Shown here in pieces: positions 16,203 through 24,323 of a DNA stretch of 64,000 nt (within the stretch, counting starts at the first letter, position 1; every line of letters starts with the position of its first letter). The stretch covers positions 83,046 through 147,045 of the forward strand of contig JAURJT010000028.1 of the NCBI GenBank assembly GCA_030832095.1, in the 5' to 3' direction. The notes beneath the pieces are model-generated. The model had not been told where the DNA came from. It ran no database searches and saw only the letters and a list, made by a program, of their open reading frames with translations. This stretch comes from Gammaproteobacteria bacterium. GTDB lineage: Bacteria; Pseudomonadota; Gammaproteobacteria; Burkholderiales; Burkholderiaceae_B. A program made the position numbers and the translations under genes.

Positions 16203-17483
16203 ATGCCACCACGACGCATTATCTGGACAAAAAAAGTCATCGGGTGGCTGGCGCTGCCCGTTGTTATTGGCGCCCTAAGCTGTGCTAACCGCGTCAACGC
16301 CCAAAACGCTTTTGATGCGCAAGGCAAGACGGATGACTACAGTACCGAGCTTCGAGCCAATGAGACACTCGGTGAGTGTTTGGTGCGGCTAAAAATTACC
16401 GACGGTGAGATCTATCGGGCAATTGAGCACATCGATATTGCCGATGACCTACAAGGGCTTGCGGCCAACACGCCAATTCGGTTAAAGGTTGACGCAGAGG
16501 GATCGGTTCGCTTGCTAAGACTACCTTTATCAAGGCGTGGATCAAGCGAGCCTGACGAACCCATTCAGGTGCCAACCAAGTTTCCCGTTCTCGTGTTTTC
16601 CCGAGAGAGCGATCGGGGCTCGGGTCTTCAATGGACTTACGTACAAGAAAACACGCGGGTCCAAGCCATCCAGAAGTCAGCTCCTTTTGACGGCAACTTC
16701 TTCAACGTGATGGATCGTCAAGAGATTCCGGATGCGGTATCTGAACAATTCACACGGATTTTTTCAGGGACGGTGAACTTCTCGAACGATCTGCGGCACC
16801 AAGCAAGCTTCTCGATGACCTATGAAGTGGCTTTCTTGGAGGACAGTCCCGTTGCGACTGGCAAAATTCTGCATGCACGTTTGGATACGTCTGGCCACCA
16901 ACATCAGGCCTATTGGTGGAAAACCCAGGCAAATCAGACGGGTCGGTACTACTCGCCTGAGGGCGAGATACTGAGTGCGCGTTCGTGGAAATCACCTATC
17001 CTTTATTCGAGAAAGACCTCTAACTTTGGCATGCGACTCGATCCCTTCACTGGTAGTTGGTCGAATCATCAGGGGATAGACATTGGCGCACCGAGCGGCA
17101 CCGAGGTGCGGGCCACGCAACAAGGCAAGGTGAAAGCCTTTGGTTATGAGGGTAATTATGGAAATGTGGTCGTGATCGAACACGGAAATGGCTTCGAGAC
17201 CACTTATGCCCACTTAAGTCGCTTTGCGAACCTCACAACACAGCAGTCACTCAAACAAGGCGCTCTGATTGGCTACGTTGGCACCACAGGGCGCTCAAGC
17301 GGCCCCCACCTACACTACGAGCTTCGCAGGTATGGCAAAGCACTTGACCCAGAAAACACCTTTCAAGGCGGTGACGCGCCCACCCAATTAACGGGTGACG
17401 ACCTTGAGCAATTTAAGCAGTTTCAACGAAGCTTAAAAAATCAAAACCTGGCAAGCGAACCGCTGCATTTTAACAATAACTAA
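16203..17483 (+). CDS. M23 (LytM-type) peptidoglycan endopeptidase of the secretin operon
   Basis: 426 residues. Residues 10-34 are a signal or anchor segment ending in a cleavage-like VNAQN. Residues 45-110 resemble the OapA/LysM-like domain that precedes the peptidase in MepM/NlpD-like proteins. The peptidase domain is residues 270-385 with the zinc ligands His289 and Asp293 (NHQGIDIG) and His371 in GPHLHYEL; His337 (TYAHLSR) and His369 complete the usual active-site set. It is therefore predicted to be active and to cut peptide cross-links in the periplasm. It is ten bases upstream of the 104-residue gene and two genes upstream of sctC, so it probably opens the wall for the secretion machine, a job done by lytic transglycosylases in most T3SS. 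Confidence 0.92.
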   Translation: MPPRRIIWTKKVIGWLALPVVIGALSCANRVNAQNAFDAQGKTDDYSTELRANETLGECLVRLKITDGEIYRAIEHIDIADDLQGLAANTPIRLKVDAEGSVRLLRLPLSRRGSSEPDEPIQVPTKFPVLVFSRESDRGSGLQWTYVQENTRVQAIQKSAPFDGNFFNVMDRQEIPDAVSEQFTRIFSGTVNFSNDLRHQASFSMTYEVAFLEDSPVATGKILHARLDTSGHQHQAYWWKTQANQTGRYYSPEGEILSARSWKSPILYSRKTSNFGMRLDPFTGSWSNHQGIDIGAPSGTEVRATQQGKVKAFGYEGNYGNVVVIEHGNGFETTYAHLSRFANLTTQQSLKQGALIGYVGTTGRSSGPHLHYELRRYGKALDPENTFQGGDAPTQLTGDDLEQFKQFQRSLKNQNLASEPLHFNNN

Positions 17484-17492
17484 AGGATTTGT

Positions 17493-17807
17493 ATGGCAAC
17501 CAGCCCGATCAATGGCAAAACAAGTCGTCCAGTTTCCTCGCACACGCCTGCAAACGAGCCTTCAACAAGCGCACCAGCCAGCGCAGAGCAGGCAAAGGGC
17601 AAAGCACCGCTGATTCGGCCCTTTTCACTCTCCTTGCCCCCAGAGAATCAAGCTGCCCAAACCATCGTGAAGAATATCGACGAGTCCAACAAAGAGACCG
17701 AGAGATTGACCAAACAGTCAGCCAAAGAAGAACAACTCCAAAAACTTGTAGACGAACAAATTGCGAAAGACCAACTTCTCAATGGCCCCGGCACGCGCGG
17801 TGTCTGA
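17493..17807 (+). CDS. 104-aa protein between M23 peptidase and secretin genes
   Basis: ATG 17493 has AAAGGA seven bases upstream and lies ten bases after the M23 stop. The first 50 residues are Ser/Pro/Ala/Thr-rich and disordered, typical of T3SS export signals. Residues 50-95 are a charged amphipathic helix (ENQAAQTIVKNIDESNKETE). There is no signal peptide. It is neither needle-like (no WxG-type core or fitting length) nor a pilotin (no lipobox). A small secreted or regulatory component of the T3SS is the most that can be said. Confidence 0.65.
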   Translation: MATSPINGKTSRPVSSHTPANEPSTSAPASAEQAKGKAPLIRPFSLSLPPENQAAQTIVKNIDESNKETERLTKQSAKEEQLQKLVDEQIAKDQLLNGPGTRGV

Positions 17808-17854
17808 ACGTCACTCGACCCTCTACCCCTCTGTCCCAACCCTTTCGGATATTA

Positions 17855-17868
17855 TTCTTTAGTATAGT
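17855..17868 (+). promoter_or_regulatory. T3SS-island promoter motif before sctC
   Basis: CTTTAG (17857-17862) is followed without gap by TATAGT (17863-17868), 84 bases before ATG 17953. It gives sctC its own start in addition to read-through from the M23 operon. Confidence 0.6.
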
Positions 17869-17952
17869 TTTCCTGATAAACTGCCTTGGATCAAAAAGAC
17901 GCTACACGCGACAAATAGTCTTTGAGCCAAACACTCGGAACGCGATCCCAGT

Positions 17953-19881
17953 ATGATCTTTCGCCCAATGAAATCAGTTCTCGCCCTTGCGGTAAGTTTG
18001 AGCCTGCAATTGCTTGTCGGATCGGTGGCCACCGCAGCCCTCACGAACAAGCCCATTTCGTACTTTACGGAGTCGCGCCCGCTTTCAGAAGTCGTGAGCC
18101 AAGTTCAGACTAACCTGGGAGTACCAGTTTCGCTCCGAGGGGGAGTGAATCCAGAGCTCGTCCTGCACGGTGAGATTAGCGGAAAAAATGGCCTCGAATT
18201 TGTCTCTCAAGTGGCCAGACAGCTGCGGCTTGAGTGGGCTGCAACGGACAATGAAGCATTTCTAGCCCCCGCGGGGTCTGGAGTCACTGAACAAATTCCG
18301 ATTGGCAACACTGAACTCGCCAGAATAGTTGCCCGCAAACTAAACGACCAGCTCAGAAATCGCGGCTCACGAATTAGCATTAACGTCAGCCAGAATGGTA
18401 GAGATATCAACGTCAACGGCTTAAGCTGGTGGATCAGTGCGGTTAAAAATGACGTCATCGCCCGCACGATCAATGAGTCACGCAAAGAACTGATTCAAAC
18501 CCTTTCTGGTCAAGCCCCCGCCAGCGCAAGCGTTGTGCAACCGCGCGATATCTCGATTAATTCGTCTCAACCAGGGGGCTTGAGTTTGCTGATATTCAAA
18601 CTCAGAAATGCCTGGGCCGAAGACAAGACGGCTAACGTGGGTGGAGCGCAGCAGCTCGTGCCGGGCGTGGCGTCGATGTTTAGTCAGATCACCGGAGTTC
18701 CAAAGCTTTCTAGACCTGCCACTGCGGCGCTTCCTAACAGAAACGATCCCTCAGGCACCGCCTCTTCTATCACGCCGCTGCCTGCAGTGGCTGGCGGCTT
18801 TGGCAATTCACCGATGAATGCCCTGGTCAACAACACGTCTAAAGAAGAAGCGGTCGCTGACAACAGGCCGGTAGACGCCTACTTGAACCAACCAAGCGTC
18901 ATCGCCGATCCAAGACAAAACGCTGTCATCGTGCGAGATTATGGCGAACGCTACGACGCGTACAAACAACTGATCAACTACATGGATCAGTCGTCACCGA
19001 TGATTCAGATTGATGCCTACATCATCGATCTTCAAAAAAATGAAGCCACAGAACTGGGCTTTGGTCTGAATTGGTCGTCAGGCGGTTTTGGTGGAAGCAG
19101 CGTGAATCCTGGCGGCGCACGAACGCCCGTGAGCCCCAACGTCATCTTGAATTCAACGCAAGGCGCGCAGCTGCTAACACAGATCCGTGCCCTTGAAACC
19201 CGCGGCTTGTCTCAGGTCGTCAGCGTGCCGACCGTGTTGGCCTTAAATAATTTAGAAGCGGTATTTAGTACACGGCAGAGCTTTTATGTGCCGGTGCAAG
19301 GTAACCAGGATGCGTCGCTGACGGCAGTGACAGCCTCTACGTTTTTGCGCGTCACACCGATGTTCACCAATGAAGGCGAAGCAGATAACGCCAAGCGAAT
19401 CAAAATGCTCTTGAATGTTCAAGATTCGTCGGTAGACAATGCACAATCTTCACAAGTGAGCGGCTTACCCACTGTCACTGAAAATCAGATTGCGACTCAG
19501 GCGATTGTGAATAATGGGGATACGCTTGTCATCGGTGGGCAAGTCGTGCGCAAAGTTCTTGATGCAGACTCTGGCTTACCCTTTTTAAGCCGCCTCCCAA
19601 TCATCGGCTTACTCTTCGGCTCGCGCGCTCGTCAATATCAAGAGTTTTTAAGAATCTATGTCATCAGCCCAAGACTGCTGGGCGAAGATTCGCTGCAAGC
19701 CGCGAGTGCGTCAGTCTCGCAACCCAACGGAACTATTACGAATAGTCGGATGCTTCAGCAAGAACTACCAAAAATTATGCAAGGCACCAGTCTGCCCTCT
19801 AACCCTGACGTCAAATTGGCGCCAGGGCAAAAAGAGCAAGACGGGCAAAACTCGATCGTGACAGCAGTACCGACGATCTAA
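17953..19881 (+). CDS. sctC: SctC, T3SS outer-membrane secretin
   Basis: 642 residues from ATG 17953; an ATG at 17968 is equally possible. A signal peptide covers residues about 6-29. The N0 domain follows (ISYFTESRPLSEVVSQVQ), then the N1 and N3 ring-building domains (YLNQPSVIADPRQNAVIVRD), then the secretin channel: FGLNWSSGGFGG, VVSVPTVLALNN and VIGGQVVRKV near residue 530, ending with LPFLSRLPIIGLLFG. The C-terminal tail after residue 580 is a polar S-domain-like extension that could bind a pilotin. It forms the outer-membrane ring of the injectisome. The chaperone gene on the other strand ends only ten bases beyond. Confidence 0.96.
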   Translation: MIFRPMKSVLALAVSLSLQLLVGSVATAALTNKPISYFTESRPLSEVVSQVQTNLGVPVSLRGGVNPELVLHGEISGKNGLEFVSQVARQLRLEWAATDNEAFLAPAGSGVTEQIPIGNTELARIVARKLNDQLRNRGSRISINVSQNGRDINVNGLSWWISAVKNDVIARTINESRKELIQTLSGQAPASASVVQPRDISINSSQPGGLSLLIFKLRNAWAEDKTANVGGAQQLVPGVASMFSQITGVPKLSRPATAALPNRNDPSGTASSITPLPAVAGGFGNSPMNALVNNTSKEEAVADNRPVDAYLNQPSVIADPRQNAVIVRDYGERYDAYKQLINYMDQSSPMIQIDAYIIDLQKNEATELGFGLNWSSGGFGGSSVNPGGARTPVSPNVILNSTQGAQLLTQIRALETRGLSQVVSVPTVLALNNLEAVFSTRQSFYVPVQGNQDASLTAVTASTFLRVTPMFTNEGEADNAKRIKMLLNVQDSSVDNAQSSQVSGLPTVTENQIATQAIVNNGDTLVIGGQVVRKVLDADSGLPFLSRLPIIGLLFGSRARQYQEFLRIYVISPRLLGEDSLQAASASVSQPNGTITNSRMLQQELPKIMQGTSLPSNPDVKLAPGQKEQDGQNSIVTAVPTI

Positions 19882-19891
19882 GGCCAGGGCC

Positions 19892-20362
19892 TTAAGCAAA
19901 TACGGCGCTACCGGGCGGAGGTGCACTTCCACCATCAAATTTTTGCTGGGGCTTGGCTGGTTCATCAAACTTACTGCCAGCCATCGTTTTCTGCATGCCG
20001 TCGATCGAGTTCACATAAGCCTCTAATTGGGCACTAAACGCGTTCACGTCAGTTTTTTGTGCATCCCAGCGTCCAACGGCCACAACGCGGTTGGAGTTTG
20101 GTTCGATGGCAAAACGCGCGCCACCATGATTACTTGGCAAGAAGTTTTCTGCGAGTAAGCTCTTCACAAAAGTCTCAGCGCCTGAGTCCGGCAACTCTCC
20201 GACAAAACTCACTGCATTGAGTCCGCCGTCGGGATCCGCTACGAACGTCACAACAATGTCTTCATCAAAAGCCAAGGTGCATTGACCCTCGTCATCAAGT
20301 TCTAACTGCTCTAAACCAATATGTCGCCCAAGTTCTTTGAGAAGGTTACCGACCGCTTCCAT
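19892..20362 (-). CDS. CesT-family T3SS chaperone
   Basis: 156 residues, acidic. The N-terminus (LLKELGRHIGLEQLELDDEG), a beta stretch (CTLAFDEDIVVTFVADPDG), the NHGGARFAIEPNSNRVVAVG strand pair and the final amphipathic helix (VNAFSAQLEAYVNSIDGMQ) follow the class I chaperone fold order. Such proteins bind the N-terminal region of effectors in the cytosol and hand them to the ATPase and SctV. A Pro/Gly-rich tail follows. It is monocistronic, convergent with sctC, and shares an upstream region holding two promoter-motif copies with the response regulator. It may serve the effectors that share an N-terminal module; that is inference. Confidence 0.82.
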   Translation of the reverse strand: MEAVGNLLKELGRHIGLEQLELDDEGQCTLAFDEDIVVTFVADPDGGLNAVSFVGELPDSGAETFVKSLLAENFLPSNHGGARFAIEPNSNRVVAVGRWDAQKTDVNAFSAQLEAYVNSIDGMQKTMAGSKFDEPAKPQQKFDGGSAPPPGSAVFA

Positions 20363-20429
20363 TTTTTTAAGCCCTCATCCTAAATCATCCTAAATATAAA
20401 TAATAACGCTCACGCTTCTAGTCGTTCTA

Positions 20430-20460
20430 GTGTACTTTAGGAGTGATACTTTAGTATAAA
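20430..20460. promoter_or_regulatory. two T3SS-island promoter motifs between chaperone and response regulator
   Basis: GTACTTTAG (20432-20440) and ATACTTTAGTATAAA (20446-20460) lie 14 bases apart. The second has CTTTAG directly followed by TATAAA and is also a perfect inverted repeat (ATACT/AGTAT). The chaperone starts at 20362 on the other strand and the regulator at about 20603, so this 240-base divergent region probably controls both. Confidence 0.6.
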
Positions 20461-20602
20461 AATCAGTAACGGACGAATAAATATAATGCGGTTGTTGATA
20501 AAAAGCTTATGATACGAGAGGTTTCTTAACTTAAGTAGCATTGCATGGGAGTGGTGCTAACTGCATAATCAATTGGCTAGGTACAAACTTGGAAAATCTC
20601 CC

Positions 20603-21256
20603 TTGAACAAAAAAACCGTCCTAATTGTTGAAGATCATCCCCTCTACCGGCAAGCGCTCAGCAATCTGATCAAGGTAAGCTTACCCGACGTAGAGTTGCA
20701 GAGCACCAACTCTGCAGAAGAGGCATTGGCTACGCTCTCTAAAAAAAGCAAAAAAGAATTAGCCGACTGGACGATTTTGCTCGATCTGTCTTTGCCAGGC
20801 CTATCAGGTCTGTCTGCCGTGCATGCCTTTGCTGAGGCAGCACCGACCAGTAGTTTGGTCGTCATCTCAGCTACCGACGATAAATTACAGGTTTCAGCCT
20901 GCATCGGCTCTGGTGCCATTGCCTTTATCAGTAAATCGACTCCCCCCGACAGGGTGACTGAGTTTTTAGGACGCCTTTTAAGAGAAAAGCTCGCACACCC
21001 TGAGCTGATTACCAGCGAAGGCAACGAAAATATTGCCAATCTGAAACCAATTCGGCTCACCCCCCGCCAGATCGAGGTGCTTTTGCTCATTTTTCAAGGC
21101 AAATCCAACCGAGATATTGCGCAGACATTAGATATTATTGAGGCAACAGCTAAAGCCCACGTCAGTGCAATCTTTCGCGAACTTGACGTTGTCAACCGCA
21201 CCCAAGCCCTGTTGGCCGCTCAAAAACTAGGTTTTAGAGCAGCAACCAATCATTAA
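20603..21256 (+). CDS. NarL/FixJ-type response regulator, likely T3SS regulator
   Basis: 217 residues from TTG 20603, which has GGAAAA at a usable distance; a TTG at 20573 lacks a ribosome site and no in-frame ATG exists before the domain, so the start is non-ATG either way. The receiver domain has Glu10-Asp11 and the phospho-acceptor Asp61 in ILLDLSLPG, and the conserved Ser-Lys pair in FISKS. The LuxR-type helix-turn-helix is LTPRQIEVLLLIFQGKSNRD onward (about 150-205). The hybrid kinase at 22485 is the obvious partner. It may bind the CTTTAG-type motif repeated in the island, including two copies before its own gene. Confidence 0.9.
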   Translation: MNKKTVLIVEDHPLYRQALSNLIKVSLPDVELQSTNSAEEALATLSKKSKKELADWTILLDLSLPGLSGLSAVHAFAEAAPTSSLVVISATDDKLQVSACIGSGAIAFISKSTPPDRVTEFLGRLLREKLAHPELITSEGNENIANLKPIRLTPRQIEVLLLIFQGKSNRDIAQTLDIIEATAKAHVSAIFRELDVVNRTQALLAAQKLGFRAATNH

Positions 21257-21287
21257 TCCAATCGATCAGCATATAGACTTTTGTTGG

Positions 21288-21309
21288 TAAACTAATACTT
21301 TAGTTAAAT
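21288..21309 (+). promoter_or_regulatory. T3SS-island promoter motif before the thioredoxin gene
   Basis: TAAACTAATACTTTAGTT begins at 21288; CTTTAG (21298-21303) is followed by TTAAAT (21304-21309), 21 bases before GTG 21331. The same 18 bases recur at 25207-25224. Confidence 0.65.
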
Positions 21310-21330
21310 ACCTTCAACATAGCGACTCTT

Positions 21331-21699
21331 GTGAAACGCTTACGTCTGCTGCTTCTGGTTTTGATGGTAGGGGCCGCAAATGCGTCCGCCCTTGAAATCG
21401 TTGATTACAACGGCAAAAGTCTTGCCGATAGTATTACGGCCGGAAAAAAAACACTCATCTGGTTTCATGCCTCGTGGTGTGCCACTTGTAAGGCACAAGA
21501 GCTTGTTTTAGCCAAGATTCCAAAAGATCAAAATAAAACTGTCATCATAAAAGTCGATTTTGATACTGCGACAAAACTTAGGCGCGAACTTAAGGTCGCC
21601 ACGCAATCGACTTTTTTAATTTACAAAGACGGTAAAGAAATTGCGAGAAGTGTTGGCGTGACCGATCCGACAGCGCTCAAAAAACTAATTGGAGATTGA
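21331..21699 (+). CDS. periplasmic thioredoxin-fold protein (CATC)
   Basis: 122 residues from GTG 21331. Residues 1-20 are a signal peptide ending ANASA. The mature part is a minimal thioredoxin domain with WCATC (Cys50, Cys53), a cis-Pro-equivalent region QSTFLIYKDG and a C-terminal helix. A reducing or thiol-quality-control role in the periplasm is likely, for example on T3SS outer parts or the barrel protein encoded next. It overlaps the ribosome site of the downstream gene, so the two are co-translated. A truncated, decayed relative lies at 25241-25336. Confidence 0.85.
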   Translation: MKRLRLLLLVLMVGAANASALEIVDYNGKSLADSITAGKKTLIWFHASWCATCKAQELVLAKIPKDQNKTVIIKVDFDTATKLRRELKVATQSTFLIYKDGKEIARSVGVTDPTALKKLIGD

Positions 21700-21701
21700 G
21701 A

Positions 21702-22448
21702 ATGACCCAACACGCCTGTCGCTTCATCACCCTGATTTCGTTCGGATTGCTTGTCGCCACCTCATCCATCGCCCTCGGGCAAAACACAAGTTACACGGGC
21801 AATACCCCCCTCTCTAAAGCAAATAGTACTCAGGGTTTTAGTGGTTTCTACACGCAACTCGGGTTGGGCTACCAAAGCTTTAGTCCGAGCTTCTCAGATA
21901 GTTATTACACCTTAGGTTCGACCACGTACAGCAGTACGACGCAGAGTGGCGCGTTGCAAGGCGTCACGGGTACGCTCACGGCTGGGTACAACTTTCCGAT
22001 GAGTTCCTCGTTCCTTTTGGGTATCGGCGCAGAGATTTCTCCGATCGCAGGGGCATCGAGTTCGGTGGGAGGGGCGACGATCGGTAACGTATCGATCCCA
22101 GCGGCCTCTTACCAACTCAACAATAGCTACAATCTCTTTGTCTCGGCAGTCGTTCCACTAGAAAAAATGACGGCCGTATACGGAAAAATCGGTTACAGCA
22201 AAGCCAATGTCACAGCAGGGCCTAATCTTGACGCGTTGAATTACTCCGGCTATTCGTTGGGTATCGGTTATAAATCTGTGATTTCGGGCAACGTCTACGC
22301 GTATATTGAAGCGAACTATTTTAATTATGGCAAGGTCAGTAGCTCTGGCACAGGTGTGATTCCAGGAAGCTCAACTGTTTACGGATATTCGACGAACTCA
22401 ACGGCTACAGCGTTCAACATCTTGTACGGCATAGGCATTAGTTTTTAA
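21702..22448 (+). CDS. outer-membrane beta-barrel protein
   Basis: 248 residues from ATG 21702, with GGAG seven bases upstream inside the thioredoxin gene. A signal peptide (residues 1-27) ends SSIALGQ. The mature protein is Ser/Tyr/Gly/Thr-rich with alternating hydrophobic residues (GFYTQLGLGYQSF, LTAGYNFPMSSSFLLGIGAE, AYIEANYFNYGKVSS) and ends in GIGISF, the terminal aromatic expected of barrels. It resembles small eight-stranded opacity/OmpA-like porins. It is an island member, so an adhesin or surface role is possible, but there is no direct evidence. Confidence 0.82.
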   Translation: MTQHACRFITLISFGLLVATSSIALGQNTSYTGNTPLSKANSTQGFSGFYTQLGLGYQSFSPSFSDSYYTLGSTTYSSTTQSGALQGVTGTLTAGYNFPMSSSFLLGIGAEISPIAGASSSVGGATIGNVSIPAASYQLNNSYNLFVSAVVPLEKMTAVYGKIGYSKANVTAGPNLDALNYSGYSLGIGYKSVISGNVYAYIEANYFNYGKVSSSGTGVIPGSSTVYGYSTNSTATAFNILYGIGISF

Positions 22449-22484
22449 GCGAACGGGCTTAAGACTCGCTTGCATGACAGCGGC

Positions 22485-24305
22485 CTATCTGGCGCGTAAA
22501 TGTCGGACCACGCTCAACAGTAAAGTGTCTGCCGACACTGGTTTGTAGAGAATTTCTAAGCCAGCATCTTGTAGAAGCTTCAGTTCGTCTGGCGCCGTAT
22601 CACCCGTGACAATGATCGCAGGCATATCTTCGTTGAACTCGCTGCGAATTTTTTCTACACACTCCAGCCCAGTCTCACCTATCAAACGATAGTCTGACAA
22701 AATCAAATCTGGCGATTTAGGGCTGAAAATCAAAGCCTGAATGGCGGCGTCCCCAGACTCCCCCGTGATAACTTGAGCGCCATACAGTTCTAACATCATT
22801 TTTGTCGCCTCACAAATTGTTGGGTCGTCATCAATGACCACAATAAGTGTTTGATCCAGACTCTCTAACGCCACATGATCGTCAACCGATCGGCGTTGTA
22901 CAGGGCGCGTGACCGCAGATTTTTTCATCGGCAACTTGAACGAGAACGTTGAGCCAAGACCCGCATGCGTACTCAAGCGAATCGTGCTGCCCAATAAACC
23001 TGATAATCTTTTTGCGATCGACAGCCCCAACCCCATGCCCACGTTCTTCTCTCGTGCAAGTGGGCTGCGGATCTGTACAAACTCATCAAAAATTCTAGAC
23101 CGCATTGTGAGAGCCACACCCAACCCGGTGTCGACGATACGAATATCAACCGACTCGTGTGTCAAGCGCGCCGCCAAGCGCACCCCCCCTTTAGGGGTGT
23201 AGCGTATCGCGTTAGTAATTAGATTTCTGAGCAGACGCTCTAATAAATGAATGTCTGTCTTGACCTGATATTCATTAAATTTTTCAGGCACCGAAATCTC
23301 AAATCTCAACTGTTCTTGTTCTGCAACTTTTAAATATTCGTGCTCTAAATTCTTAAACAAGGTATCAATCTCTTGATACTCGATGTTAATTGTCAGTGCA
23401 CTCGCATCTAGCCGTGAAATACTGACCAAGGCCTCAAACATCGAATTAAGATATTCGACGCTGTGCTGCAAGCCAGTCAGATTATCTTCGATTAAGCGCT
23501 GCGTTTTTTCACCACCCGCTTTGCGCAATAGCAATTGCTCTAAGGTATTCAAGGTCAAGCTAACAGCCTGCATCGGCTGTCTTAAATCATGGCTCACCGA
23601 GGCTAAAAAACGAGACTTTGCCAAATTCGCAGCGACCGCTTCGTCGCGCTTATGCGTGATCTCAGATAACAACCGGTACACATTGAACTCGAGCGCTTTA
23701 TTCACTTTAAAGGCGTCACTAAATCGGTATGCAAACATGGTTGATACAAGCGAAATCAACCAAATACCAAATGCAAGACCTGTCACGTATATTTCACTCG
23801 AGACATTGAGCAACAGCGGAGAAAGCCACAGCGCAGTGGCTGAGAACCCAAGGTAAGCCGGGAAAAATGGCGAATAGGCGAATAAGCCACCAAATAACAA
23901 GGCCACAATCGATAACAAGTAAATCAGCTGCTCGTAAGAAGACAGGTGCGGCACGATGGCCAACCAGCCATAACCAAAGGTCAGCCCGGACAGCATAGTG
24001 GCGCAGGTATATAAATAAAGGTAGCGCTTAGCACTGGTGGGCTTTTTTTCAAAACAGCCGGAATCTCGATAACCGTACATCAAGACCGAGCGAAATACCG
24101 TGCTTACCAGTCCGACTCCAACCCAAAGCAATAACTCAAGCTCGAGGTCGGTGTCCCAAAAGAACGCCGTGAGCAACAAGACAACGCTTGTGGTGCCAAG
24201 GTTCGCAATATACAAATTTTCGCGTAGGTACTCTGCTTGGATAACCGCTAAATCACCACCCAGCGCCGACTCTATGTTTTCAGGCCTTGGCGTTCGAAAT
24301 TTCAT
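22485..24305 (-). CDS. hybrid histidine kinase, likely partner of the island response regulator
   Basis: 606 residues. Residues 35-195 hold six to seven membrane segments with short loops. HisKA follows with His239 in VSHDLRQP, then HATPase_c with N-box NLITNAIRYT (361-370), VDTGLG and GMGLGLSIAK (423-432). A C-terminal receiver domain carries DDD at about 492-494 and the acceptor Asp538 in ILSDYRL. The absence of a periplasmic sensor domain suggests it senses a membrane or redox cue. The start codon is only 18 bases from the divergent SURF1-like ATG and has no clear ribosome site, so the true start may be further in. Confidence 0.92.
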   Translation of the reverse strand: MKFRTPRPENIESALGGDLAVIQAEYLRENLYIANLGTTSVVLLLTAFFWDTDLELELLLWVGVGLVSTVFRSVLMYGYRDSGCFEKKPTSAKRYLYLYTCATMLSGLTFGYGWLAIVPHLSSYEQLIYLLSIVALLFGGLFAYSPFFPAYLGFSATALWLSPLLLNVSSEIYVTGLAFGIWLISLVSTMFAYRFSDAFKVNKALEFNVYRLLSEITHKRDEAVAANLAKSRFLASVSHDLRQPMQAVSLTLNTLEQLLLRKAGGEKTQRLIEDNLTGLQHSVEYLNSMFEALVSISRLDASALTINIEYQEIDTLFKNLEHEYLKVAEQEQLRFEISVPEKFNEYQVKTDIHLLERLLRNLITNAIRYTPKGGVRLAARLTHESVDIRIVDTGLGVALTMRSRIFDEFVQIRSPLAREKNVGMGLGLSIAKRLSGLLGSTIRLSTHAGLGSTFSFKLPMKKSAVTRPVQRRSVDDHVALESLDQTLIVVIDDDPTICEATKMMLELYGAQVITGESGDAAIQALIFSPKSPDLILSDYRLIGETGLECVEKIRSEFNEDMPAIIVTGDTAPDELKLLQDAGLEILYKPVSADTLLLSVVRHLRAR

Positions 24306-24323
24306 GGTTATACTTTTGGCAAA

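Noticed and set aside
17493..17807. 104-aa protein as the needle subunit SctF
   Set aside because: It has a long Ser/Pro-rich disordered N-terminus and lacks the two-helix needle pattern with a Pro/Asx turn.
17489..17956. A 155-codon open frame overlapping the 104-aa gene and the start of sctC
   Set aside because: Its translation is low-complexity, basic and unlike a folded protein. The overlapping 104-codon frame has the ribosome site and fits the operon spacing.
22447..22471. AAGCGA/TCGCTT stem after the barrel gene as a terminator
   Set aside because: Only six pairs with a 13-base loop and no T-run on either side.
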